From: Thermococcus sp. 21S7
GTDB lineage: Archaea; Methanobacteriota_B; Thermococci; Thermococcales; Thermococcaceae
Reading direction: 5' to 3'
DNA: 64,000 bases
Assembly (NCBI RefSeq): GCF_012027615.1
Contig: NZ_SNUT01000002.1
Coordinates: 124,001 to 188,000 of the forward strand
The translations under genes were made by a program, and so were the position numbers. The notes below the pieces were generated by a model. It was not told the origin of the DNA. It was given only the letters and a program-made list of their open reading frames with translations, and made no database searches. Below, in pieces: positions 39,552 to 48,729 of this stretch (the first letter of the stretch is position 1; the number at the start of each line of letters is the position of its first letter).

Positions 39552-39556
39552 CTTCA

Positions 39557-40741
39557 TCACCTGTCTATGTCCGGCGGGCAGTTGTCGAGGGTCTTCAGGA
39601 TGACCGGAACGTCCGCAAGGCGCGCTCCCTTCAGGAGCTCCTCAAGCACCGTGACTCCGTGGCTCTGGCTCGGGCCTCTGATGTGAACCCTGTACGGTTT
39701 GTGGGTTCCGTCGCTGACGACGTAGGCGCCAAAGTCTCCCTTCGTGCTCTCGACGTGGGCGTAGGCGTCACCCTTCGGGGGCTTGAACCTCGGCAGGGCC
39801 TTGAGCCTGGCGTCCTTCACCATGTACGGCCCGCTCGGCGGCCCCATATCGAGGAGCTGCTCCAGGATGTAGAGATCCTGCTCCATCTCGTACCTCCTCA
39901 CGAGAACCCTGGCCAGGCTGTCGCCCTCCCTCAGGACCGGAACCTCGAACTCCAGCTCGGGATAGAGCAGGTACGGGTCGTCCTTCCTGACGTCGTAGGG
40001 AACGCCGACTGCCCTTAGGTTCGGACCTGTGACGGCATGCTTCAGCGCAAACCTCTTGTCCATTACGCCGACTCCCTCAGTCCTCTCGAAGGTGATGTAG
40101 TTGTCGAAGAGTATCTCATCGAAGTCCTTAAGCTTGCCCTTGAGGTATTCGACCGTGTCGCGGAGCTGGCGGAGCCATTTGTCACCGGGTATGTCCCTCC
40201 TGACTCCTCCGGGCACGGTGTAGATGTGGTAGACCCTACCGCCTGTGAGCTCCTCGAAGAGGCGCATGAACCTCTCACGATAGGCTGCAGCCCACTGGCC
40301 CGCTGTATAGAGACCTATCTCGTTTCCAAAGCCCATTATCCAGAACATCCAGGCGCTCATCCTGGCCATTTCGAGGACTACCGTCCTTATCCACTGGGCC
40401 CTCTCCGGAACCTCCCAGCCGACTATCTCGTCAACTGCCATGGAGTAGATGTTCTCCGGCACGTCGCTCTCCGGAACACATATACGGAGGAGCAGGGCGA
40501 TGTTGGTGAAATAGGGCCTCTGCTCGGCGAGTTTTTCAAAACCCCTGTGGAGGAAGCCGGGGTTGACTATGGCCTTCTCAACCCTGCTGCCGTCCATTTT
40601 GAGGATTATGCTGAAGTTCTCGGTGGCCATGTGCTGCGGACCGAAGAACAGCTCGTAGGTATCCTTGTCTATGGGGTGAAGGTACATGTCGTGGGCCTTT
40701 GCCTCTTCCCTAAGCTCCTTCGGGACTTCCAAATTAGTCAT
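39557..40741 (-). CDS. mbxL: Mbx catalytic-like large subunit MbxL
   Basis: About 394 residues, NuoD/hydrogenase-large-subunit fold. Opening HPIDKDTYELFFGPQHMATENFSIILKMDG and NPGFLHRGFEKLAEQRPYFTN. The two CxxC motifs that hold NiFe in hydrogenases are broken: the first reads RICVPESDVPENIYS and the C-terminal one DNCPPDIDR, one Cys each. So it is not a hydrogenase; this matches MbxL of the sulfane-sulfur reductase (MBS). Start after GGTGATGATC; overlaps neighbours tightly. Confidence 0.9.
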   Translation of the reverse strand: MTNLEVPKELREEAKAHDMYLHPIDKDTYELFFGPQHMATENFSIILKMDGSRVEKAIVNPGFLHRGFEKLAEQRPYFTNIALLLRICVPESDVPENIYSMAVDEIVGWEVPERAQWIRTVVLEMARMSAWMFWIMGFGNEIGLYTAGQWAAAYRERFMRLFEELTGGRVYHIYTVPGGVRRDIPGDKWLRQLRDTVEYLKGKLKDFDEILFDNYITFERTEGVGVMDKRFALKHAVTGPNLRAVGVPYDVRKDDPYLLYPELEFEVPVLREGDSLARVLVRRYEMEQDLYILEQLLDMGPPSGPYMVKDARLKALPRFKPPKGDAYAHVESTKGDFGAYVVSDGTHKPYRVHIRGPSQSHGVTVLEELLKGARLADVPVILKTLDNCPPDIDR

Positions 40742-40751
40742 GATCATCACC

Positions 40752-41351
40752 TCATATCACATAGTTGGTCTTGCTCTCGTCGTACCTGTCAAAGTCCTCT
40801 CCGTATATCGTCTTGACGTAGCCGAGCGTGTTGAAGTCCTTTCTGAATGGGTGCTTCTCGTACTCCCTTGGCTCCAGGATGAACGGACCGAGCCTCGGGT
40901 TGCCCTCGAATACTATGCCGAAGAACTCGTGTGCTTCCCTCTCGTAGGTTTCGGCGACCGGCCAGATGTCCATGACGGTCGGCATCTTTGCGTTTTCTCG
41001 GGGTATCCTCGTTCTCACGAATGCATGGACGCTCTCACTGACGCTCCAGAGCTGGTAGACAAGCTCGAACTCGCCTTCCTTGAGCCAGTCGACGACGCTT
41101 ATCTGGATGAGCATCTCGAACTTCTCACTCGCGAGTTCGAGGAACTCCTTTATCCTGTCCGCCGGGACTTTGAACTCAACGCGCCTCTCGCGCCTGACAT
41201 TGCCCTCTGCGTAGGGTGCCTTCTCAAGCACCTCCGCGACCAGCTTCCCCTCTTTGGTATCGGGGAGCTTTGGGGCCTCCACTTCCGGAACCTCCTGGGG
41301 CTTCTGATCCTCAATCTTCTCCCCGACCTTGGGCTTCTCGTTCATATCCAT
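40752..41351 (-). CDS. mbxK: Mbx subunit MbxK (NuoC-like)
   Basis: About 199 residues. NuoC/30-kDa features: VEFKVPADRIKEFLELASEKFEMLIQISVVDWLKEGEFELVYQLWSV, RTRIPRENAKMPTVMDIWPVAETYEREAHEFFGIVFEGNP. The N-terminal 45 residues are Lys/Glu/Pro-rich and probably flexible. It supports the catalytic subunit in the peripheral arm. ATG preceded by GGTGGCTGGC; overlaps the mbxJ stop. Confidence 0.88.
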   Translation of the reverse strand: MDMNEKPKVGEKIEDQKPQEVPEVEAPKLPDTKEGKLVAEVLEKAPYAEGNVRRERRVEFKVPADRIKEFLELASEKFEMLIQISVVDWLKEGEFELVYQLWSVSESVHAFVRTRIPRENAKMPTVMDIWPVAETYEREAHEFFGIVFEGNPRLGPFILEPREYEKHPFRKDFNTLGYVKTIYGEDFDRYDESKTNYVI

Positions 41352-41932
41352 GCCAGCCACCTCCTGGCGTCCTTCTCGCGCCATCCTTCTCCAAACAGCT
41401 CGTCCTGATTCTTCCGGTAGTACTCGTAGTTCTCCCTATAGCGCTTCCAGCCGTCGGCGGTTCCATCCTCTATCTTGCGCATTATCTCCATTATTCCGTC
41501 CATAACTGCTTCCGGCCTTGGCATGCATCCGGCTATCGCCACGTCAACAGGCAGATACTTGTCGAACTGCTTGACCACGTTGTAGGAGTCCCAGTAGACT
41601 CCGCCGTTTATCGGGCACGATCCGTGTATCAGCACGTACTTGGGGTCCTGCATCATCTCGTAGGTTATGATTATCCTCTTGAGGGTCTTCGGCGTGACGT
41701 AGCCCGTGATGAGGAAGAGGTCGCCCATCCTCGGTGCCGGGTTCGGCATTATTCCGAAGCGCTCAAAGTCGTACCTGGCTGTGGCCAGCGGCGGCATCTC
41801 GATACCGCCACAGCCCGTACAGAAGGCCACTATCCAGAGGCTCTTCTTGCGCGCCCACCGAAAGAGGGGCTCGAAGAGCTTGAACTCCTGGAGTTCGTAG
41901 CTTATGAAATCGTCATTCTTTCTCTCACTCAT
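41342..41932 (-). CDS. mbxJ: Mbx subunit MbxJ (NuoB-like, proximal [4Fe-4S])
   Basis: About 196 residues. Cluster ligands: FCTGCGGIEMPP (about residue 40), HGSCPINGGVYWDSYN and IAGCMPRPEAV, the NuoB pattern. It holds the last Fe-S cluster next to the MbxL active site. ATG after GGTGATGTGG. Overlaps mbxK. Confidence 0.92.
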   Translation of the reverse strand: MSERKNDDFISYELQEFKLFEPLFRWARKKSLWIVAFCTGCGGIEMPPLATARYDFERFGIMPNPAPRMGDLFLITGYVTPKTLKRIIITYEMMQDPKYVLIHGSCPINGGVYWDSYNVVKQFDKYLPVDVAIAGCMPRPEAVMDGIMEIMRKIEDGTADGWKRYRENYEYYRKNQDELFGEGWREKDARRWLAWI

Positions 41933-41942
41933 CCACATCACC

Positions 41943-42836
41943 TCACATCGTCAGGAGCACGGCTATTATTCCCAGTATCGTGGGCCACTTCCAGAAGAAC
42001 TTGGCCGCCTGGTCTATGGTGAACCTCGGGTAGATGCTGGCCACGAATATCGCTATGAAGAGCACCGCTATCTGCTTGATGAGCAGTTCGATGAGGTTGC
42101 TGGCTCCTCCGAGGAAGATTACCGCAAAGAAGGCCGTCTCTGCGAAGAGCTGAACCGCATGCTGGGTAAAGAGCAGTGCCGCGTGCTTGCCGCCGTACTC
42201 GACCATGGGGCCCATCGAGATTTCCGCCGGGGCGGTGATTATGTCGAAGGGCTCAAGGCCGAGCATCGCCTGGAAGACTATGTCGAAGACTATCATTGCC
42301 AGGAAGAGCGCCGGAACGAGTATGCTCCATCCCTGGGCCTGCTGGAGGGACACCAGCTCGTTCAGCTTGAACGTTCCCCAGTGCTGGATGATGGCTATCA
42401 GCGCCAGACCGTACGGGAGCTGCATGGCCACCATGGTGAGCAGTCCACGCTGGACACCGACCGCCGAATAGGGGTTGCCCGAACTCATGGCACCGAGCAT
42501 TATACCGAGCATCGGCACCTCCAGGAGGTACGCAACGACGATGAGGTCGGCGCTGGCGCTGAAGAGGCGGAAGCCTGCGAGGGGAATGAAGAGCAGCGCT
42601 GCGATGCTGGCTCCGAGGGCGAATATCGGGCCGAAGTCGTAGATGAACCCGTGGGTGACGCTCTCCTTTTTGCCCAGCAGCTTGAGGGTGTCTATTATCG
42701 GCTGGTATATCGGCGGACCCACACGGCGCTGAATCCTTGCCATGGCCTTTCTCTCGATGCCCATGAAGATGAAGCCCATGAAGGTGGCGTATATCAGCAT
42801 TCCAATGACTTCCAGGACGAGCTTCCAGTCAATCAT
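41943..42836 (-). CDS. mbxM: Mbx subunit MbxM (NuoH-like membrane anchor)
   Basis: About 297 residues, eight membrane helices. NuoH marks: GIERKAMARIQRRVGPPIYQPIIDTLKLLGKKE and PFDIITAPAEISMGPMVEYGGKHAALLF. It links the peripheral arm to the ion-pumping modules and carries acidic residues for ion transfer. Starts at ATG that is flush against mbxH'. Confidence 0.93.
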   Translation of the reverse strand: MIDWKLVLEVIGMLIYATFMGFIFMGIERKAMARIQRRVGPPIYQPIIDTLKLLGKKESVTHGFIYDFGPIFALGASIAALLFIPLAGFRLFSASADLIVVAYLLEVPMLGIMLGAMSSGNPYSAVGVQRGLLTMVAMQLPYGLALIAIIQHWGTFKLNELVSLQQAQGWSILVPALFLAMIVFDIVFQAMLGLEPFDIITAPAEISMGPMVEYGGKHAALLFTQHAVQLFAETAFFAVIFLGGASNLIELLIKQIAVLFIAIFVASIYPRFTIDQAAKFFWKWPTILGIIAVLLTM

Positions 42837-44681
42837 TCACAACACCCCCCACAGTGCGAGTATGAGCAGCACTATCGCCAGGTACCACGAATAGCTCTGC
42901 ACGTTGCCGTTGTACACGGCCTGCCTGAGTGAGTCCGCGAAGTCCTCGGTCATACCCGCTAGACGCTCGTAGAACCTGTCCCAGCTGTACTTGAGCCAGA
43001 AGTCGAGGGCCTCTGCCAGCGGCCTGTAGAAGTTCTTCCTGATGCTGAGGTTGAACTCCTCGGTGACGGGGTTACCCGACTGGTAGGTGTTGGTCACCCG
43101 TATCTTCCTAACCCTGGCTCCGTAGAGGTATATCAGTCCCGCTATTGCAAGGCCTATAACGAGGGCTATCGTCACCAGCATGGCGTTGTAGGTTCCGGTT
43201 GGGGTAACGAGCCTGTAGTAGTCGCCACCGACGACCTCCCCGCCGAGCATCTTGTTGATGTACTCCGTGACGATGCCCGGTGCAACACCGAAGAGGAGGT
43301 TGGGGATCGCCAGTATCGCCATTCCTATGAGGAGCGGTAGCGGGGCTTCCTTCACGTCCTCAAGGTCGCTCGGTCTCTGACCGAACCAGACCGCGTAGAG
43401 GAACCTGACCACGTAGGCAAACGCTATGCCGCTTCCGAGGAATATGGCGCCTGCAACGAGAGGCATGTGGGCACTTATGGCCGCCTCGTAGATGAGCCAC
43501 TTGCTCGCGAAGCCCGCCAGCGGCGGGATTCCGGAGAGGCTCAGCACCGCTATGAGGCCCATGGCGAAGGTGAAGGGCATCTTTTCAGCGAGGCCTCCCA
43601 TGTCCTTGAACTGGGTCTTCCCTGTCTGGAGGATTATGGCAGCGGTCACGAGCCAGAAGAGGCCCTTGAACACGGCGTGGCTGAGCACGTGGAAGAGGCC
43701 TCCGGCAAAGCCGAGGCTGCTGCCGAGTCCGAAGGCGAGCAGTATGTAGCCGACCTGGCTGACCGATGAGTAGGCGAAGAGCTTCCTGATGTCCTCCTGG
43801 AGAACCGCGAGGAAGCCTGCGACGACTACTGTTATCGCCCCAATCCACGCGATTATGTAGGCGAAGGTCAGGTGTCCGTGGAAGGTTCCGAGGGCCGCGT
43901 AGAGCTTGTAGCCCATGAGGATGTAGAGCAGGAGGAATCCGTAGGCTCCGGCCTTGCTGAGGGCGCCGCTGAAGAAGGTCGTGTAGCTCTGGTCGGTCTC
44001 GCTGTAAGCTCCGGGTGCCCAGACGTGGAGCGGAACGGCACCTGCCTTAACGCCGAACGCCGTCAGGAACAGCCCGAATATGAGGGCCGTCTCGGCGGTG
44101 CTTATCGCTCCGATACTGGCGTCCACGTAGAGAGCCTGCCTTATGGTGGCGAAGTCGAGCGCTCCGGTCTTGGCGTAGAGGATGCCTATCGCCACCAGCA
44201 TCGCGTAGGCTCCGATGACGCTCAGCACGAAGTACTTGAGGGACTCGTGCCTGTTCCTCCTGACAACCATCATGAAGCTGGCAAAGGTCATCATCTCCCA
44301 GAGCAGGAAGAATCCCACGAAGTCCTGGCTCAGGAAGACGCCGAGCACTCCCGTGTAGCTCATCAGGGCAAAGAGCCAGTCGTATGAGCTCTTTGAGGTT
44401 GATGCCATTCCGAAGGCCATCGCGAGGCCGACGAGGGAAGCGACGGCCGCAAAGTACCAGCTCATGGTGTTGAGCTGGAAATGCAGTGTGAACCCGCTAA
44501 CCGTAACCGAATAGTTTACCGTCTCGTTCAGGACGGTGGAGTACAGCTTGCCGAGGTACGCGAGGGGTACCGCCGCGCCTATAAGGCCTATGGCTTCCCT
44601 CACGCCCTTTACGTCGAGCGCCCACGCTATGATTCCGGCTATCAGGGGCGCAAAGATTATGATGATGAGTTCGTTGATCAT
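42837..44681 (-). CDS. mbxH': Mbx subunit MbxH' (antiporter-like, NuoL/MrpD-type)
   Basis: About 614 residues, some 15 membrane helices of the NuoL/M/N-Mrp family: TFFSGALSKAGAYGFLLLYILMG carries the conserved Lys, and VGYILLAFGLGSSLGFAGGLFHVLSHAVFKGLFWLV holds the His-Lys pair. A long C-terminal part follows. Having two antiporter-like subunits, H and H', sets Mbx (MBS) apart from Mbh. It probably pumps Na+ or H+. Confidence 0.92.
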   Translation of the reverse strand: MINELIIIIFAPLIAGIIAWALDVKGVREAIGLIGAAVPLAYLGKLYSTVLNETVNYSVTVSGFTLHFQLNTMSWYFAAVASLVGLAMAFGMASTSKSSYDWLFALMSYTGVLGVFLSQDFVGFFLLWEMMTFASFMMVVRRNRHESLKYFVLSVIGAYAMLVAIGILYAKTGALDFATIRQALYVDASIGAISTAETALIFGLFLTAFGVKAGAVPLHVWAPGAYSETDQSYTTFFSGALSKAGAYGFLLLYILMGYKLYAALGTFHGHLTFAYIIAWIGAITVVVAGFLAVLQEDIRKLFAYSSVSQVGYILLAFGLGSSLGFAGGLFHVLSHAVFKGLFWLVTAAIILQTGKTQFKDMGGLAEKMPFTFAMGLIAVLSLSGIPPLAGFASKWLIYEAAISAHMPLVAGAIFLGSGIAFAYVVRFLYAVWFGQRPSDLEDVKEAPLPLLIGMAILAIPNLLFGVAPGIVTEYINKMLGGEVVGGDYYRLVTPTGTYNAMLVTIALVIGLAIAGLIYLYGARVRKIRVTNTYQSGNPVTEEFNLSIRKNFYRPLAEALDFWLKYSWDRFYERLAGMTEDFADSLRQAVYNGNVQSYSWYLAIVLLILALWGVL

Positions 44682-46165
44682 GCTCCCACCCCCATCAGCG
44701 GCACGTTCTTAACGTACTGGGCAACGTTGAAGATGTCGTTTCCGGCCTTCTGGGCAAGGTTCCAGGCGTAGTCTGGGTAGATTCCTATCACGACCACGAG
44801 GGCCGCGAGGAACAGCACCATGAGGCCGATAACGATGTTCTCGTCTATCCTCTCTCCGTCTCCCTCGAACCACATCGTGTGGAGCAGCCTGAAGTAATAG
44901 ACTGCCTCCACGACGCTTGCGGTGAGCACCAGGACAGCCGCCCACGTGTAGCCCACCTGGAGGGTGGCGAGTATTATCCTGATTTTGCTCCAGAATATGT
45001 TGAACAGCGGTATTCCGACGGTGGCTATGGCACCCACCGAAATCGCGAATGCCGTCAGCGGCATCCTCCTTCCAAGTCCCCTGAAGTTCTCAATCTCGGC
45101 CCCTCCGAGGGTCATCGCAACGTAGCCCACCGCGAGGAACAGCATGGCCTTCACGATGGCGTGGTTTATCATATGGAAGACGCCGGCGTCGATGCCGCTC
45201 TGGGTTCCGAGGGCGAAGGCTAGCGCGATGAGGCCTATCTGGGCTATACTGGAGTAGGCTATCATCCTCTTGACGTTCCTCTGCCTGAGCGCGGCGAGCT
45301 CCGCAACGATTACCGTGAGCGTCGCCAGCACGACGAGAAGCTTTAGGACCGAACCCCAGCCTCCGACGTCCTGCATCAGGTAGAGAATCCTGGCCATTGC
45401 GTAAAGGCCCGCCTTGACGACGAAGGCCGAGAACATGACGGTCACCGGGTGCGGAGCGGCCTGGTATGCATCGGGGGCCCAGGCGTTGAGCGGGAAGAGC
45501 TCCGCCTCAACGGCCAGGCCGAAGATTATCAGCGCCAGTCCCACCTGTGCGACGGTCGGGTCCATTGTTGCGGCCAGCTGCGCTATCTGTGCCATGTTGA
45601 GGGTTCCGAGAGAGCCGTAGATGAGCGCTATGCCCACGAGGAAGAAGCTGGAACCGATTCCACCGAGGATTATGTACTTCATCGAGGCCTCAGCGGCTTC
45701 ACCGGTTTTGTTGTAGGCGGTTAGAGCGTAGGCGCTGATGGCGGTTATCTCCATGAATACGAAGAGGTTGAATATGTCCCCCGTCGCTATCATGCCGGTG
45801 GCTCCGAGCATGAGGAGCAGGAAGAGCATGGCGTACTTGTCTATGGGCTCGACTTCGATTGCCCTGAGGCTGAAGAGGGCCATGAGGAAGCTGATTGCCG
45901 CGACGATGAGCACGAAGAGCGCCGCGAAGTGGCCGAAGTACAGGTTGATTCCAACGGGCGGCTTCCAGCCACCTGCGATGACGATTATCGGCTGTCCCGT
46001 AGAGTAAACCCCCTGGAACACCCACGCGGCTATTCCGGTCTGGAGTGCGGTAACTGCTATGAGGAAGTACCTGACTGCGTTCTTTCCGGCGCCCTTCAGC
46101 AGGGGCACGAAGAACGCGCTGATGAGGGGTAACGCTATGAGCAGAGCGGCGTACTGCCCGTTCAT
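44678..46165 (-). CDS. mbxH: Mbx subunit MbxH (antiporter-like, MrpD-type)
   Basis: About 495 residues, 14 membrane helices. Motifs: VFMEITAISAYALTAY, MFSAFVVKAGLYAMARI (conserved Lys), IAYSSIAQIGLIALAFALG, and MINHAIVKAMLFLAVGYV (His and Lys in the broken helix). Works with H' as ion pump. ATG flush with mbxG's end; overlap with H' is four bases. Confidence 0.92.
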   Translation of the reverse strand: MNGQYAALLIALPLISAFFVPLLKGAGKNAVRYFLIAVTALQTGIAAWVFQGVYSTGQPIIVIAGGWKPPVGINLYFGHFAALFVLIVAAISFLMALFSLRAIEVEPIDKYAMLFLLLMLGATGMIATGDIFNLFVFMEITAISAYALTAYNKTGEAAEASMKYIILGGIGSSFFLVGIALIYGSLGTLNMAQIAQLAATMDPTVAQVGLALIIFGLAVEAELFPLNAWAPDAYQAAPHPVTVMFSAFVVKAGLYAMARILYLMQDVGGWGSVLKLLVVLATLTVIVAELAALRQRNVKRMIAYSSIAQIGLIALAFALGTQSGIDAGVFHMINHAIVKAMLFLAVGYVAMTLGGAEIENFRGLGRRMPLTAFAISVGAIATVGIPLFNIFWSKIRIILATLQVGYTWAAVLVLTASVVEAVYYFRLLHTMWFEGDGERIDENIVIGLMVLFLAALVVVIGIYPDYAWNLAQKAGNDIFNVAQYVKNVPLMGVGA

Positions 46166-46506
46166 CCTCTCAACCTCCTTATCTCCTCGATGTTAAGGGT
46201 TCCGTACTTCTCGTAGATCAGCATGGCGACGCTAAGGGCCATGGCGGTGGTGGCAACGCCTATAACTATCGCGGTGAGCACGAGGGCCTGCGGAATCGGG
46301 TCGACGGCCTGGTTCGGACCGATTCCCTCGCTCAGTATAGGTGCGCTCCTTCCGGAGACGTAGCCCACGCTGATGAGAAGCAGGTTCACGCCGGTTTCCA
46401 TTATGCTGAGTCCTATGAGCACCTTCAGGAGGTTCTTCTTGACGAGTATCGCGTAGAGGCCCACGAGGATGAGTGCTATGGCGCCGAAGTAGTAGACGCT
46501 GATCAT
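46162..46506 (-). CDS. mbxG: Mbx subunit MbxG (MrpC/NuoK-like)
   Basis: About 114 residues, three membrane helices: YYFGAIALILVGLYAILV, LLKVLIGLSIMETGVNLLLISVGY, ALVLTAIVIGVATTAMALSVAMLIYEKYG. The Glu in IMETGVN is conserved in NuoK/MrpC. ATG after GGAGGTGAGCG; the longer open frame before it is a shadow. Confidence 0.9.
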   Translation of the reverse strand: MISVYYFGAIALILVGLYAILVKKNLLKVLIGLSIMETGVNLLLISVGYVSGRSAPILSEGIGPNQAVDPIPQALVLTAIVIGVATTAMALSVAMLIYEKYGTLNIEEIRRLRG

Positions 46507-47210
46507 TCGCTCACCTCCTCCTTGAGCATGTTGTCGATGATGCCGCTGAGCTCGGTGCCGACCTTCAGGCCGATGATGGTGTAGATTATCGGTATGAATC
46601 CACCGCTCAGGAGCCTTCCAACGTTCTCCGTGCCGAAGTTCCAGGTCTGCCATATCCAGTCGAAGAGGAAGTAGCCGCCTATGGCGAGACCGATGAGGCC
46701 GACGAGAACGTAGCCCATTCCGGCGAGCCCCTCGGTCTTCTCGAAGCTTTTGTGGGGTATCTCGTAGGTTATGAACGCCAGATACAGCAGCAGGAACGCG
46801 GTGGCGATGGTGGCTCCGCCCGGGAATCCTCCTCCCGGTGTGAGGTGCCCGTGGATGAAGATGTAGGCACCGAAGAGCATGACGAAGGGCACTAGGAGTC
46901 TCGTTCCGGTTGTGAGGACTATCGAACCCTCGGTCTTGGCGCTCCTCTTCTTCTTTTTCCTCCAGAGGAGTGCGCCGACTCCGGTTGATGCTATGAACAG
47001 AACGGTGACCTCACCGAGGGTATCGAACCCACGGTAGTTGACGACGACGGCGGTGACCGCGTTGACCGCTCCGGTCTGCTGCTTCACGTTGTCGAGGTAG
47101 TACTGGCCCACCAGCATTTTGTCCTGGCCGAAGGGAACTCCAGCAAGGCCCTGGGCGAGCCAGTAACCCACGATGAGGAGCAGGATTATAGCGAGTGCGC
47201 GCTTGAGCAT
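46503..47210 (-). CDS. mbxF: Mbx subunit MbxF (MrpB-like, fused form)
   Basis: About 235 residues, six membrane helices. The first part has VVVNYRGFDTLGEVTVLFIASTGVGALLW (MrpA C-terminal/MbhE-like), the second LVPFVMLFGAYIFIHGHLTPGGGFPGGATIATAFLLLYLAF (MrpB). So two Mrp modules that are separate genes elsewhere are fused here, as is normal for Mbx. ATG after GGTGGTGAAA. Confidence 0.88.
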   Translation of the reverse strand: MLKRALAIILLLIVGYWLAQGLAGVPFGQDKMLVGQYYLDNVKQQTGAVNAVTAVVVNYRGFDTLGEVTVLFIASTGVGALLWRKKKKRSAKTEGSIVLTTGTRLLVPFVMLFGAYIFIHGHLTPGGGFPGGATIATAFLLLYLAFITYEIPHKSFEKTEGLAGMGYVLVGLIGLAIGGYFLFDWIWQTWNFGTENVGRLLSGGFIPIIYTIIGLKVGTELSGIIDNMLKEEVSE

Positions 47211-47212
47211 TT

Positions 47213-47497
47213 TCACCACCTCACCCACCAGCCGGGCTTTTCTTCCTCCTCCGTCTCAAAGCGCTGGGTTCTCTTGATGGCGAAGATGAATATCGCACCG
47301 CTGAGCGCTGCGCCTATAGCTGCCTCGGTCATTGCGACGTCCGGCGCCTGCAGCATGAAGAACAGCAGCGAGGCGAATAGACTGACCGCGGCCATTCCAA
47401 CTGCCGCCGCCAGGAGGTCTCTCCACTCCACCGCGAGAACCGCGGATATTATCATGATGCCGACTATGATGTATTCAATGCAGGTTATGCAGTTCAT
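47213..47497 (-). CDS. mbxD: Mbx subunit MbxD
   Basis: About 94 residues, three membrane helices: IEYIIVGIMIISAVLAVEW, LLAAAVGMAAVSLFASLLFFML, and DVAMTEAAIGAALSGAIFIFAIKRTQRF. The motif APDVAMTEAAIGAAL is the DUF4040/MrpA-C segment. Overlaps mbxC by four bases. Confidence 0.88.
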   Translation of the reverse strand: MNCITCIEYIIVGIMIISAVLAVEWRDLLAAAVGMAAVSLFASLLFFMLQAPDVAMTEAAIGAALSGAIFIFAIKRTQRFETEEEEKPGWWVRW

Positions 47498-47913
47498 TCC
47501 TCACCACCCTCCCCAGCGGGTGTTTCTTCGGGTGCCTCGGGGGCCTCAACTTCCTCCCTCATCCGTGCCTCCAGGTGCTCCCTGTACTTGTCAACAACGC
47601 TGCCCTCCCAGAGAGGTATGCCGCTCTTGTAGGCCGCCCTTATGAGCGCGTGGGCGCTTATCGGGTTGGTGAGCAGCAGAAAGACCGCGATGACGATGGT
47701 CTTCGTGAGCCAGGGGATGCTTCCGAAGTCGGTGCCGAGCGCCCAGATGCCGACGCCCACCAGGACACCGAGCGAACCGAGAGTGGCGCTCTTGGTCGAG
47801 GTCTGCATCCTGTTGTAGACGTCCGGCATTCTGATGAGACCCAGCGCCGACAGGAAGTAGAAGAACGTTCCCAGCAGCACGAGGATTTCACCGATGGCGG
47901 TGAGCGCGTTCAT
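47494..47913 (-). CDS. mbxC: Mbx subunit MbxC (MrpG-like)
   Basis: About 139 residues, three membrane helices and a hydrophilic tail. MrpG pattern: ALTAIGEILVLLGTFFYFLSALGLIRMPDVYNRMQTSTKSATLGSLGVLVGV, then LTNPISAHALIRAAYKSG. The tail is rich in Glu/Ala/Pro. Part of the Mrp-like ion module. Confidence 0.9.
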   Translation of the reverse strand: MNALTAIGEILVLLGTFFYFLSALGLIRMPDVYNRMQTSTKSATLGSLGVLVGVGIWALGTDFGSIPWLTKTIVIAVFLLLTNPISAHALIRAAYKSGIPLWEGSVVDKYREHLEARMREEVEAPEAPEETPAGEGGEE

Positions 47914-48164
47914 AGGCCTCCCTCCATGTAGCGCGCGAAGGCTATGACTCCACCGAAGGCGAGTATCGCGTAGACCAGGGCAACGTCGAGGAATATCATC
48001 CTCCTGTAGTAGAGCGCGAAGAGAACCATGAGCCCGGTGGTTATGGTTGTCATGATGTCAACGGCGACGAGCCTGTCAACTGTGGTCGGTCCTCTGAAGA
48101 CCCTGTACATGCTGAGCAGCGTCGCTACGGCTATGAGCGCGAGATAAATGTTTATCCCTATCAT
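47910..48164 (-). CDS. mbxB: Mbx subunit MbxB (MrpF-like)
   Basis: About 84 residues with three membrane helices: YLALIAVATLLSMYRVFRGPTTVDRLVAVDIMTTITTGLMVLFALYYRRMIFLDVALVYAILAFGGVIAFARYMEGGL. The RGPTxxDRLxAxD motif is MrpF. Overlaps mbxA by four bases. Confidence 0.92.
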   Translation of the reverse strand: MIGINIYLALIAVATLLSMYRVFRGPTTVDRLVAVDIMTTITTGLMVLFALYYRRMIFLDVALVYAILAFGGVIAFARYMEGGL

Positions 48165-48667
48165 CCGAAGATCACCTTCAGGAACTTTTCAAAGGGCTGG
48201 GTTATGTTCTTGGAGGCACCTTCAACAGAATCGTCCTTGACGTCTATCCAGTGTATGAAGTACTTGTCACCGTCAACGTCGAGGGTTATGGTTCCCGGAG
48301 TCAGGGTGATGGAGTTCGCCAGGCTGAGCTTCCCGACGTCGCTTTCAAGAACAGTCCTGCACTCGACGATTCCCGGGTTTATCGGTCTCTTGGGATGCAG
48401 AACCCTGTATGCGACGTCGAGGTTTGCCATTATCATCGCCCACAGGAAGTAGGGGATGTAGGCTATTGCGTATGCTATCCTCCTCGGGCTGAGGTTTGCG
48501 AGGCCGTTCGTTGTGAATATCTCGTAGGTGAAGGCACCGACGATGAGCGACAGTAGTAGGCCGATTTCCAGTTCCTGTGGGTCCAAACTGGCCGTTAGAA
48601 ACAGCCATATTAGGAACAGTACGATAACCGTGTACAGGTAGCGGCTTATCCTGCTTGCTTCTCCCAT
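48161..48667 (-). CDS. mbxA: Mbx subunit MbxA (MrpE-like), first gene of operon
   Basis: About 168 residues. Two membrane helices at the start (YTVIVLFLIWLFLTASLDPQELEIGLLLSLIVGAFTYEIF), one at IAYIPYFLWAMIMANLDVAYRVLHPKRPINPGIV, then a soluble part (NSITLTPGTITLDVDGDKYFIHWIDV). This is the MrpE pattern. It opens the 13-gene operon. The ATG is about 55 bases after the predicted start site; SurR-like sites flank the TATA. Confidence 0.9.
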   Translation of the reverse strand: MGEASRISRYLYTVIVLFLIWLFLTASLDPQELEIGLLLSLIVGAFTYEIFTTNGLANLSPRRIAYAIAYIPYFLWAMIMANLDVAYRVLHPKRPINPGIVECRTVLESDVGKLSLANSITLTPGTITLDVDGDKYFIHWIDVKDDSVEGASKNITQPFEKFLKVIFG

Positions 48668-48729
48668 TCGACAACCCTCCGCAGGTTGATGGAAGTGCTC
48701 CCAATAGAGTTAAGCGAAGCTAATTTTTG

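Noticed and set aside
38817-48667. Membrane-bound hydrogenase (Mbh) instead of Mbx
   Set aside because: Two antiporter-like subunits (H and H') and loss of both complete CxxC motifs in the large subunit point to Mbx/MBS.
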